Origin: Excoecaria cochinchinensis
Lineage: Eukaryota > Streptophyta > Magnoliopsida > Malpighiales > Euphorbiaceae
Reading direction: 5' to 3'
DNA length: 64,000 bases
Assembly: GCA_947683425.1 (NCBI GenBank)
Contig: CANTUQ010000035.1
Location: 3,643,001 to 3,707,000, forward strand
Positions 43,166-52,639 of this stretch are shown here, piece by piece. The stretch's first letter is position 1. Each line of letters begins with the position of its first letter. Under the pieces are notes generated by a model, which saw nothing but the letters and a program-made list of their open reading frames with translations, had not been told where the DNA came from and searched no databases. The position numbers and the translations under genes were made by a program.

Positions 43166-44403
43166 CTAAAAATGTGAAAGGAACTTTGTATCCCTATCTG
43201 AAACTATGGTGTGTGGAATACCATGCAAACGGACAACTTCCTTAAAGAATAGATCAGCAACATGAACAGCATAATCACATTTATGACACGCAATAAAATA
43301 AGTCATTTTACTAAACCTATCTACCACAACAAAGATACTATTCCTACCACATTTTGTCTTAGGCAAACCAAGCACGAAATCCATGAAAATGTCAGTCCAA
43401 GGAGAACTAGGTATGGGCAAAGGCATATACAATCCATGAGGCATAGATTTAGACTTAGCTTGTTTACATGCAACACATGCATTACACACCTTTTCCACAT
43501 CTTTTCGCATGCGTGGCCAAAAGAAATGCTCATTCAACATGTCATAGGTCTTATGTACCCCAAAATGTCCCATCAATCCCCCACAATGAGACTCTAATAC
43601 AAGCAAATTACACATTGAACATTTAGGCACACAAAGCTTACTTTCCCTAAATAAGAATCCTTCATGTCTATAAAACTTTTCAAAGGCCTTATGTTCACAT
43701 GCATTATACACTTTACCAAAATCAGAATCATCAACATATAATTCCTTAACATGCTCAAATCCTAACAACTTAGAACTAAGTGTAGAAATCAAGGCGTATC
43801 TTCTTGATAATGCATCAGCAACAATATTGTCCTTTCCATGCTTGTATTGAATAACATAGGGAAATGTTTCAATAAATTCAACCCATTTAGCATGCCTTTT
43901 ATTCAACTTACCTTGTCCCTTAAAGTGTTTGAGGGACTCTTGATCGGTGTGAATGACAAACTCTTTGGGTATGAGGTAATGCTGCCACACATCCAATGCT
44001 ATCACCAAGGCATAAAGCTCCTTGTCATAGGTTGAATAATTGAGTTGGGCTCCATGAAGCTTCTTACTAAAATATGCTACTGGTTTCTTTTCTTGCATTA
44101 GAACAGCTCCAATACCTACACCAGAAGCATCACATTCAATTTCAAAAGTCATGTCAAAATTAAGCAAAGATAAAATAGGAGAAGCATCACATTCAATTTC
44201 AAAAGTCATATCAAAATTAAGCAAAGATAAAATAGGAGAAGAATACAACTTCCCTTTCAAATTTTCAAAAGCTTTTTGCTGTGCTTCTCCCCACTTAAAC
44301 CCAACTTCCTTTTTGATTATTTCTGTAAGTGGTGCAGCAATAGAAGAAAAATCCTATACAAAACACCTATAAAAACTCGCTAAGCCATGAAAGCTCCTCA
44401 CAT
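43166..44403 (-). pseudogene. F: RNase H and integrase N-half, with internal duplication
   Basis: A 364-codon open frame (43166-44260) from the end of RT to the integrase core. RNase H landmarks are YDKELYALVIALDVWQHYL, HTDQESLKHFKGQ and VADALSRRYAL. The integrase zinc region is GGLMGHFGVHKTYDMLNEHF with CNACVACKQAK, and the core start is MDFVLGLPKTKCGR. Near the N-terminus SPILSLLNFDMTFEIECDA occurs twice in tandem: a 57-bp in-frame duplication (about 44125-44238). The part 44261-44403 holds the RT thumb with a TAG in FVQDFSS. Confidence 0.9.
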
Positions 44404-44404
44404 C

Positions 44405-45079
44405 CTAAATGGACGTAGGCATGGGCCAATCTCTAATTGCCTTCACTTTCTCTTCATCTACTTCAATACCCTGTGCACTCACCACAAAACCAAGAAAAAC
44501 AAGCCTATCTATACAAAATGTGCACATCTTAAGTTTAGCATACAACTTTTCATTCCTCAAAGTTTGCAAAACTAACTTAACATGCTCAATATGTTCCTCA
44601 AAAGACTTGCTGTAAATGAGTATATCGTCAAAGTAAACAACAACAAACTTTCCTAAATATGCACGCAATACATGGTTCATAAGTCTTATAAATGTGCTAG
44701 GGGCGTTAGATAGCCCAAATGGCATGACTAACCACTCATACAATCCATATTTAGTTTTGAAAGCTGTTTTCCATTCATCACCAGGTTTCATTCTTATTTG
44801 ATGATATCCACTCATTAAATCTATCTTAGTAAAATACACAGCACCACACAATTCATCTAACATATCATCAAGCCTAGGAATAGGATATCTATACTTTACA
44901 GTGATTTTGTTGACCGCACGACAATCAACACACATCCTCCACGTTCCATCCTTCTTAGGCACTAATAAAACAAGTACTGCGCGGGGACTCATACTCTCCC
45001 TAACCAATCCCTTGTCCAAGAGTTCTTCCACTTGCCTTTGCATCTCCTTAGTTTCCTTAGGATTGCTTCTACAGGCTGG
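44405..45079 (-). pseudogene. F: reverse transcriptase core
   Basis: A 212-codon open frame: VLVLLVPKKDGTWRMCVDC, LMSGYHQIRMKPGDEWKTAF, MPFGLSNAPSTFIRLMNHVL, an intact catalytic box VVYFDDILIYS and VFLGFVVSAQGIEVDEEKV. It ends at a TAG in PKSISDV at 44405-44407. The upstream join to the linker at 45044-45079 also has a stop (QTNQPV region). Apart from these breaks the catalytic residues are in place. Confidence 0.9.
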
Positions 45080-45949
45080 TCAGTTAGAAATGGTTGATCT
45101 AGGTAGAAAGTCAATCTGATGTTCTATTCCTCTCAAAGGTGGTAATCCATCTAGTAGCTCATCAGGAAAGACATCTGAATAATCCTGCAACAAAGACACA
45201 AAAATAGAAGGCAAAGATTCATGGTCAATGTCAGTGTCAGAAAATAAAATCTCTTTGTAAGTTACAAGGATCAATGGTTGCCCTATTGCTAAAGCACTCT
45301 TAACCTCTCTTGCCCTTACATAAAAATTCTGTTTTTGTCTCCCACCTTTCTTGTTTTCACTCACCAATGGGCCATTGATTTGTTTTGTTTCTTTTCTGGC
45401 CTCTTTTCCCCATTTGCTTTCTTTTTCACTCTTAATTTCACTCCCCTCTTCTCTCTTGGCCGAAGCCTCTCTCGCCCTCTCAACTAATTTCTTTTGATCT
45501 TCAAACACTTCTTTAGGAGATAACGGTGTCAAAGTCACTTTTGTACCTTCATAAGAAAAAGAATAACGGTTAGTGTACCCATTATGCACCACAAGTCATC
45601 AAATTGCTAAGGCCTCCCCAAAAGCAAATGGCCTGCCTGCATAGGTACCACATCACAAACCACCTCATCCTTATACCTCCCAATAGAAAATGGCACTCTT
45701 ACTTGCCGTGTTACCTTGACCTCTCCACTGTTGTTCAGTCATTGTAATTTATAAGTTCTAGGATGCTTTTTACATACCAAGTTCAGCTTATTAACCATAT
45801 TCACACTAGCGACATTGGTGCAACTACCTCCATCAATAATAATTGTGCACACCCTTCCATTAATTAAGCACTTAGTGTGAAAAATGTTTTCTCTATGTTC
45901 TAGGCTCTCTTCCTTAATATTCAAGTTCAAAGCTCGCCTATCCACTAAA
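45080..45949 (-). pseudogene. F: protease and linker
   Basis: The protease active site IIIDGGSCTNVASVNM lies at about 45800-45850 in the frame 45739-46293. After a stop near 45738 the GRPWQ region (about 45610-45640) is disrupted by a small deletion. The linker and RT lead-in are in frame 45080-45592: MVHNGYTNRYSFSYEGTKV, PLSPKEVFEDQKKLVERARE, REVKSALAIGQPLILVTYKE, GLPPLRGIEHQIDFLP. Role as in the other copies. Confidence 0.85.
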
Positions 45950-46756
45950 GATTTTCCACTTTCAGCAACTAATAACTCTCCATCACTATCACAATCACTA
46001 CAATCTTCTAAAGGTGGCATCACATCTTCACTATGGTCTGATTCAGAAACAATTTCCCCATCATCCCTAGCTATTATCATCCTTTTATTAGGACAATCAC
46101 GTGCCATATGCCTCTTCCCCAAGCATTTAAAGCATTTAATCTCTCTATTAGGAGTTGGAGTATTAGGGTTACCTTTTACGACCTTGGATGGTGATTGGAC
46201 AGCCCTTGCATCTTTGGAACCCGAATCTGCCCCATAAGGTTTGGATCCTCTAAAGTTTTTTCTATCCTCCCCTTTGGTCCATCTAGATCCCAAACTATCC
46301 CTTGAGTTGTTGCTGGTTCGGTTGAAGATCCTACTCTTCTTCTATTTTTCAACCTTCATTGCCAAACTCAACATTTCCTCCATGGAATTATATCTATGAA
46401 GCTCAATGACATCAACAATCTCTTTATTCAATCCACCTAAAAACCGAGCCATGGTTACCTCTTTATCTTCCTCAATGTTTGCTCTAACCATGCACATTTC
46501 CATCTCCTTATGGTAGTCCTCTACTGACCTACCCCCTTGCACTGAGCTACCCCCTAGTCTTCCACAGCTGCTATCTTCACTTTCTTCTCCTCAGAATACC
46601 TATTACAATCAAAGATCATTTCAACCTTCCTTTCCCATTCTAGGTACTCTTCAGCATTATTTCTACCTTTAAATGGAGGAATCTTAAGCTTAATGTTACC
46701 TAAATACCCATCCAATCTCCCACAAGTCTCTTCTTCATCTAAATCTTCTAAGTCAG
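45950..46756 (-). pseudogene. F: gag, internally deleted, 5' end missing
   Basis: Nucleocapsid: CFKCLGKRHMARDC (about 46085-46130), a CCHC box with Cys and His intact but Gly replaced by Arg. The capsid part is 46342-46542 (EDYHKEMEMCMVRANIEED, MARFLGGLNKEIVDVIELH). Near 46540-46580 about 130 bp present in C (23000-23130) are lost and replaced by an unrelated filler of about 20 bp. Upstream gag resumes to 46756 (TSGRLDGNLGNIKLKIP homology), where M is inserted. Confidence 0.85.
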
Positions 46757-47910
46757 TGATGCGGAACCCCAGCCTATATGTAAACTAGAATGCCAACATA
46801 CCATGAATATTGATCATAAACAAGTGAATAAACCCCCAATATAAAGGACCCCCAAAAAAGATTGAATGGAAATGCTTATAATAGATTTATTTAGAAAGTA
46901 AGAAGAATCAGAATCAAGCATACATTAATCATGCAAATTGACTAAGTCTAATTCTTCATACAATAGCAAGAATCAATAAAAATTAACTCTCAGAAATTCA
47001 GTCAATGAAAATTCATTAATCATAAATATGCAAAATGTAAAGAACAAATGAAGAAGTTTAGCCCTATATATAGGCTAGGCAGCCACCCCTCCCTAGAGGA
47101 GTTATAATCAAACATTAACTCTAGGAGATAATTAATGAAATAAATAGCAAAGATAATTCCTAACCTTTATCTACATGTATTTGGCCATAATATGGACTAA
47201 GTACATGAATAAATAAAGATAAATACAATCTGAAAATAATCCTAAAAGCTAGTGATAAATAGGCATAATTAACCTAAGAAAAGAAGAAATGAATGTGGAC
47301 TTAAACTTGGCTAAAAGTGAATTTCAGGCAGCCCCAAAAGGATAAGGTCAAGCTATTATTTCTCCCTCAAACTCTACTTAATAATATCCCAAAATAATAA
47401 GTATTTATCAAAGAAAACCCATTCTTAAAATTTAGGACCCTAAGTTCACTAATGTAGGCCTAAACCTAAATCTAACCCAAACCCATTAAAATTTAACTCT
47501 CCCATGTAAACTTCGGCCCCCTTATGTTCTCTAAGCCTCAAATAGTTATTTTGGCCCAACTCTTCAGAAGAGATAAGCCCAACTTTAGCCTACCCACTTA
47601 AACTACCCAAAATAGTCAAATAAGCCCAAAATAAAATATACCTATTCTAATCAAGCCCAATTCGTTTTCCTAGGTTCTAGGCTGCCCAAATATACTTAAT
47701 TACATGTTACATAAAGAATAGAAACTAAATAAAGTGGCTATGAGGCCCATTGCACCATTTGGCCTAAACTTGTATTCATAGTCCAATTTAGCTTCTTTCT
47801 CTTCTTGAACTTGCATCTTCTTTATATAAGGTCTCATGAATGCTTGTAGGACTTTTGAAAGTTTCTTTGACCTTGATTTTGTGCCATTATGCTTGGTTGT
47901 GCTCATATCA
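46757..47910 (-). mobile_element. M: 3' LTR, R3 type (1154 bp)
   Basis: Element sense: starts TGATATGAGCACAACC at 47910 and ends GGGGTTCCGCATCA at 46757. It is longer than R1 and R2 and its 5' part is unlike theirs. The only other copy is the fragment 37242-38028. Confidence 0.88.
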
Positions 47911-48225
47911 TCCCCTCCCTCTTTAGAAAAGATTCGTCCTCGAATCTTCGTCTTGTTCAAATTGGGAATGGAAACTTGTGGAATAAATTGATCTTCATAG
48001 ATGATCTTGTCAACAGGTGGAAATAAAGTGAATGCTTCTTTAGAAAAGAACTCATGTTCCTGTAAGTCAACAAAAACACTGGACAAAACATGGTTAGTTC
48101 TTAATACAATCTTTTTGTTCTGACCATTATTCTCTTCATTTTTCATGTGCAATTCAGCCTCCTCAATTAATAAAGGAGCAATCATAAAATGCCGATCTTC
48201 TAACTCAATTACACAAACATCTTCC
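47700..48225 (-). pseudogene. M: acidic ORF, C-terminal part with R3-encoded tail
   Basis: The frame is open from the H insertion (48225) to the stop at 47700. It begins in the ELEDRHFMIAPLL motif (corresponding to EDQHVIIDPTV of G), then TNHVLSSVFVDLQEHEFFSK, LFPPVDKIIYEDQFIPQV, PNLNKTKIRGRIFSKEGGDD. It crosses the polypurine tract into the LTR with a basic tail TKSRSKKLSKVLQAFMRPYI and KKMQVQEEKEAKLDYEYKF. The 70-residue LTR-encoded tail differs entirely from the R1 tail in G, while its SRSKKL resembles the RGRAKKL of R2 tails. The N-terminal half is missing. Confidence 0.83.
47911..47932 (-). promoter_or_regulatory. M: polypurine tract
   Basis: Minus strand CTAAAGAGGGAGGGGA abuts the LTR start, overlapping the coding frame. 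Confidence 0.88.
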
Positions 48226-48331
48226 TGATGCGGAACCCAATAGCTAACAAGCTACAAACCCACACATACAAGATGGTTAGCAAAGAAACAAAGAGATAAC
48301 ATCCCTCCCTATTAAACCCCCAATCAACCTG
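48226..48331 (-). mobile_element. H: 3' LTR, R2 type, part 1
   Basis: TGATGCGGAACCCAATAGC to CCCCCAATCAACCTG, the element-sense 3' end of the LTR. The continuation, starting with the duplicated ACTTG, is at 51858. Confidence 0.92.
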
Positions 48332-49178
48332 TGATGCAGAACCCCAAGGCTAAAGAACTCGAAACCCCTTGAACATACAATATGGCATAGACATGAATAA
48401 GAGTAAATCCCCAACCCTATTGAACCCCCAATCAATAAAGTGAAAGGAAATGCAAATAATTAGGTTGATTTAAACACAAGATCAGAATTCACCACAAGTA
48501 ATTACCTTGATAAGAATTTATGTTCTTAATGCAAAAGAAGAAGACAAGCTATCCTCTCCAAAGATGAATTCGGCCAAGCCAAAAGAAATTTATCGAATTA
48601 GTCAAATCTCCTCCAATCTCGTTTCTGTAGAGTATTTATACTCTCTTAAGCTAATAAAAACCCTAATTAATCAAATAGGCCTTAAAACATGGGCCTTACA
48701 CTAAGATAACTAAAGCCCACGCTAATTAACTTAAAATTCAGCCTAAAAAGCCTAAAAAGAACTAATTAAATGAGCCCAAGCTAATTAAAGCCCATCTCAC
48801 TTAAATAAGCTCAAAAGAATAAGTTAAGGCCTAACATATTACAAATAATCAAATGAAAATAATAAATAAAAGCCTAAACTAAAAGCCCAAATAAATCAGC
48901 CCCTTAATCCACCAATTAGCACATGCATTGCACATACCCTGACTCACATGCATAGCACATGTCAAGGTCACATGATCGGCACATGTCAAGGGTCACATGA
49001 CCTGCACATGTTAAGTCGTCACATGACTAGCACATGTCCATCTTCAATTCGGGTTCTTCATAAATTTGGCCCACGGACTTCCTTCAAGCCTTCTTTAACT
49101 TCTCCAAATTTGATCTCCATTAATATGAACTTCCATTGTTTATAATCTTGAAATGTTGACCCCCCTGTGCACGCATCA
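48332..49178 (-). mobile_element. G: 3' LTR, R1 type (847 bp)
   Basis: Element sense: TGATGCGTGCACAGG at 49178 to GGGGTTCTGCATCA at 48332. CACATG array at 48918-49039. TATA-like GAGTATAAATACTC near 48628-48645. The acidic ORF runs into its first 121 bp. Confidence 0.94.
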
Positions 49179-49828
49179 TTCCCTCCGTCTTTAGAAAAGA
49201 TTTGTCCTCGAATCTTCGTCTTGTTCAAGTTGGGAATTGACACTTGTAGAATAAATTCATCTTCATATAAGATCTTCTGAATAGGTGGAAATAAAATGAA
49301 TGCTTCTTCAGCTGAGGACTCATCATGTTCCTGTAATTTAACATGAAAACTAGGCAAAACATGGTTAGTCTTTAATATAATCTTTTCATTCTGATCATTA
49401 TTATCTTCACTTTCCATGTTCAATTCAACCTCCTTAAGAACTGTAGGGTCAATTATAACATGCTGATCTTCTATCTCAATTACACAAACATCCTTCTGTT
49501 CACTCAAAGCAACATCTTCTCTTTCAATTATGTTTTCCTTTTCACTCAAAACAACATCTTCATCACATCCACTTATTTCTTCCTCATTTATAACTTCATC
49601 AGCATATAAGTCTATACCATCTCTTTCAGCTTCACAAACAATTTTGTCGACAATAGCTTCCTCTTCTTTCTTTCTTTCCTCCTGTCTTATATACGTACTT
49701 ACTAGTCTAGAAAGTTGTTTAAACTGTAACTCAAAATCTTTAAGATTTTTATCCAACAACTTAGCATCCTTCTTTAACTCATTCAATGCTTCTTGATCTA
49801 AATGTATTCTTGACTTATAATAGTACAT
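49058..49828 (-). CDS. G: acidic protein of unknown function (256 aa)
   Basis: ATG at 49828 (MYYYKSR) is chosen over the ORF's earlier ATG because E shares this start and leader. Not a family I recognise. Residues 10-60 are rich in Lys, Glu and Leu with heptad-like spacing (LNELKKDAKLLDKNL, FKQLSRLVSTYI), a possible coiled coil. Residues 55-115 are strongly acidic, with two LSEKEN/LSEQKD repeats. 119-130 hold EDQHVIIDPTV and 178-208 LFPPIQKILYEDEF and PNLNKTKIRG, both conserved in L and M. Residues 209-217 are encoded by the polypurine tract, 218-256 by the LTR. No zinc knuckle, protease, RT or integrase motif. It is the only undisturbed frame of the family in the window, which suggests it was maintained until recently. 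A role as particle or chromatin-tethering factor is speculation. Confidence 0.8.
   Translation of the reverse strand: MYYYKSRIHLDQEALNELKKDAKLLDKNLKDFELQFKQLSRLVSTYIRQEERKKEEEAIVDKIVCEAERDGIDLYADEVINEEEISGCDEDVVLSEKENIIEREDVALSEQKDVCVIEIEDQHVIIDPTVLKEVELNMESEDNNDQNEKIILKTNHVLPSFHVKLQEHDESSAEEAFILFPPIQKILYEDEFILQVSIPNLNKTKIRGQIFSKDGGNDACTGGSTFQDYKQWKFILMEIKFGEVKEGLKEVRGPNL
49179..49199 (-). promoter_or_regulatory. G: polypurine tract
   Basis: Minus strand CTAAAGACGGAGGGAA (one G to C change against L) abutting the LTR. Also coding (FSKDGGND). Confidence 0.9.
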
Positions 49829-50996
49829 CCTCACAATCACTCCCTCACGTGTTTCACTCAAAATAAGACACTCCACTCGTATTTCGCTCAATTTGGCTTT
49901 TACCCTCCTTTAAGCTCACTCTCTCAAGCCTTTTACCACTTAAGCTTGTTATATTCAGTTGCACTTCAGAACTCAAACTCAAGTCAAAATAGTTCACAAG
50001 CAGCAAATTATGGTAAAGAATGCAATGAAAATACTTAACAAAGAAGATAGGCACAAAGCTAGAAGCAAAAGACCAAAGTGAAGAACGTTGAAATGAGCAT
50101 ACAAGGTGAAGATATGTATGCTGTCCGAATTATGTAAATTTAACCAACAAGAATCAAATTATTAATTATAGTGTAATCGGAAGCAAAAACACAAACACAC
50201 CAAAAATGGAAACTTAAGAATGAAAAAAATGACAAAACTAATACAATAATGCAGAAATTGAAATCTCCCTAATGGAAAATTCAATTTGAGACAATATGTA
50301 TTATCACACTAAGACAAAATGGAAAGGAGACACAAGATGTCCAAACTAAAACAAGATTAGGAAACCCAAATGTTTGTCCAAAATAAGATAAAGATTAATC
50401 CAATATGTCTTAATAAGATCAAATAAGGAAACCCAAATGTCTAGACTAAGACAAAATGACTTATCCACTATGTTTTAATTAGTTCAAGTTTAGGAAACCC
50501 AAATATCTAGACTAAGACAAAATGACTTATCCACTATGTCTTAATGTTAAGGAAACCGAATTCAGCCCAATAGGTTCAAGTTAAACCCAAATAATTATCC
50601 AACTCCAAATCTGGCCCAATAGGTTTAAATCAAACCCAAATAATTGTCCAACTCCAAATCTGCCCCAATAGGTTCAGCCCAATGTGTATCACGCCCAAAC
50701 CAAATCAACCAAACCCTAAATTGTATTCTTTTCTTTTCTAGCCGCCAACAATTTTCACCTTTTTTTTAATTATTATTATTATTTTTTTTATCTTTTTTTA
50801 TTTTTAACAACTAGAGCAGCAAACAACCTAAACTTCGAGATCAAATAACAAAGAATTCAGCCTAAAACAAGGCTCCTAAATTTTTGGCCTCTATGATTAA
50901 CAAGGGTTCCTAAATTTTAGGAATCACATAAACTGAAAATTAATGAATAAAAAGAGCAAAAAAACATGGATAAATAAGAATTTATTCCAAATTCAA
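49829..50996 (-). other. G: 5' leader
   Basis: Non-coding and nearly collinear with the B leader (9265-10542). Repeated AAACCCAAATGTCTAGAC and ACTTATCCACTATG blocks (50340-50550), then the 49-bp array (50566-50690). A T/A-rich tract lies at 50760-50805. Confidence 0.8.
50566..50690. repeat. About 49-bp leader tandem repeat, 3 units
   Basis: CCCAATAGGTTCAAGTTAAA-type units start at 50566, 50615 and 50664 (last partial). B has five. Confidence 0.88.
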
Positions 50997-51008
50997 GCTC
51001 TGATACCA
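50997..51008 (-). promoter_or_regulatory. G: primer binding site
   Basis: Minus strand TGGTATCAGAGC followed by TT, two bases from the LTR end at 51011. Confidence 0.93.
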
Positions 51009-51010
51009 AA

Positions 51011-51857
51011 TGATGCGGAACCTTAAGTCTAAAGAACCCGAAACCCCTTGAACATACAATATGGCATAGACATGAATAAGAGTAAATCCCCAACCCTATT
51101 GAACCCCCAATCAATAAAGTGAAAGGAAACGCAAATAATTAGGTTGATTTAAACACAAGAACAGAATTCGCCACAAGTAATTACCTTGATAAGAATTTAT
51201 ATTCTTAATGCAAAAGAAGAAGACAAGCTATCCTCTCCAAAGATGAATTCGGCCAAGCCAAAAGAAATTTATCAAATTAGTCAAATCTCCTCCAATCTCG
51301 TTTTTGTAGAGTATTTATACTCTCTTAAGCTAATAAAAACCCTAATTAATCAAATAGGCCTTAAAACATGGGCCTTACACTAAGATAACTAAAGCCCACA
51401 CTAATTAACTTAAAATTCAGCTTAAAAAGCCTAAAAAGAACTAATTAAATGTGCCCAAGCTAATTAAAGCCTATCTCACTTAAATAAGCCCAAAAGAATA
51501 AGTTAAGGCCTAACATATTACAAATAATCAAATGAAAATAATAAATAAAAGCCTAAACTAAAAGCCCAAATAAATCAGCCCCTTAATCCACCAATTAGCA
51601 CATGCATTGCACATGCTCTGACTCACATGCATAGCACATGTTAAGGTCACATGATCGGCACATGTCAAGTGTCACATGACCTGCACATGTTAAGTCGTCA
51701 CATGACTAGCACATGTCCATCTTCAATTCGGCTTCTTCATAAATTTGGCCCATGGACTTCCTTTAAGCCTTCTTTAACTTCTCCAAATTTGATCTCCATG
51801 AATATGAACTTCCATTGTTTATAATCTTGAAATGTTGACCCCCCTGTGCACGCATCA
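51011..51857 (-). mobile_element. G: 5' LTR, R1 type (847 bp)
   Basis: Partner of 48332-49178. TATA-like GAGTATAAATACTC at 51308-51324 would be the promoter. The CACATG array (51599-51719) lies upstream of it in U3. Confidence 0.94.
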
Positions 51858-52639
51858 ACTTGTGATTGAAAACGCAAATAATCGGGAAAAACGAAGAAGA
51901 TGAAAACGCCACAATCAAGATAATTATTGATAAGTAATCAAATTCTTCATGCAATAGAAAAGATGAGCAAGCAATCCTCACTAATCTCTCTATAGAATTC
52001 GGCCAAGCCAATAAGATAACACTCTCAAAATGTTTGATTCATCAAATCTGAAGTTTACAACTCATATTAGCCTATATATATGGTGGCTAACCCTAATTAC
52101 CCTTAAAACCTAAAAACAAACCCTAATAAGGCCTTAAACACAAATAGGCCGAATTCTCCATGGGCTTTACAAGATAAATTAAGCCCAAACTAAAGAAAAT
52201 AAACTCACTTAAAATTAAGTCTTATAGGTCGAAAATGAAAGCCCAAAAGAAAGATTAAATAAATAACCAAACTAACTAAATTAAGCCCAAACAAGAAGCC
52301 CACACGCCTAGCCCATTGAACCACAACTTAAAGGAGTCATGTGACTTTTAAATGAAACACATGACATGTACAATTAAAAGCCCAAAGTTGTATAAGCCCT
52401 TGATGGCTTAAATTGGTCCAATTCCTTCATTTGCTTTCAAAAGGCTAAGTACTTTGCGTTGGCCTTCAAGTTCTCCATAGCATTTCTTAATAGCCTCTTC
52501 ATGAATTTCTTGAGTGACAAAGTCTTGAACAAAAGATGGCATAGCCATCTTTAGCTTCTAAGCACGTCCTCTTGTTATTGGACCACTAGGCATCTTCAAA
52601 GGATCTTTGGTGGTTGATGGCATGGTTGGATCCGTATCA
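51858..52639 (-). mobile_element. H: 3' LTR, R2 type, part 2
   Basis: Continues from 48331 after G. Ends GGATCCGTATCA at 52639 in reverse, i.e. the LTR start TGATACGGATCC. The polypurine tract TTTTTGAGGAGGGAGGGAA follows at 52640-52660. Together the two parts give a typical R2 LTR of about 880 bp. Confidence 0.92.

Larger units (their letters stand above)
41655..46756 (-). mobile_element. Element F: autonomous TGATG-group element, 3' part
   Basis: From the right: gag, protease, RT, RNase H, integrase, polypurine tract and R2 3' LTR. The gag start, leader and 5' LTR are cut off by M at 46757. Left flank AGGAG (41650-41654) in E is one side of its target duplication. Confidence 0.9.
46757..48225 (-). 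mobile_element. Element M: non-autonomous acidic-ORF element with R3 LTR, 3' part
   Basis: 3' LTR (46757-47910), polypurine tract (47911-47932) and the C-terminal part of the acidic ORF, cut by H at 48226. Inserted into F gag (flank GTCAG). Confidence 0.85.
48332..51857 (-). mobile_element. Element G: complete non-autonomous LTR retrotransposon (3526 bp)
   Basis: All structural parts are present: 5' LTR 51011-51857 and 3' LTR 48332-49178 (both 847 bp, about 24 differences by eye, so near 97% identical), primer site 50997-51008, polypurine tract 49179-49199, and target duplication ACCTG/ACTTG (48327-48331 and 51858-51862), one transition apart. The body has one open frame of 256 codons and no gag, protease, RT or integrase. 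It lies in the 3' LTR of H. Enzymes would have to come from relatives such as H, F or C, which share LTR ends, primer site and polypurine tract. Confidence 0.93.
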
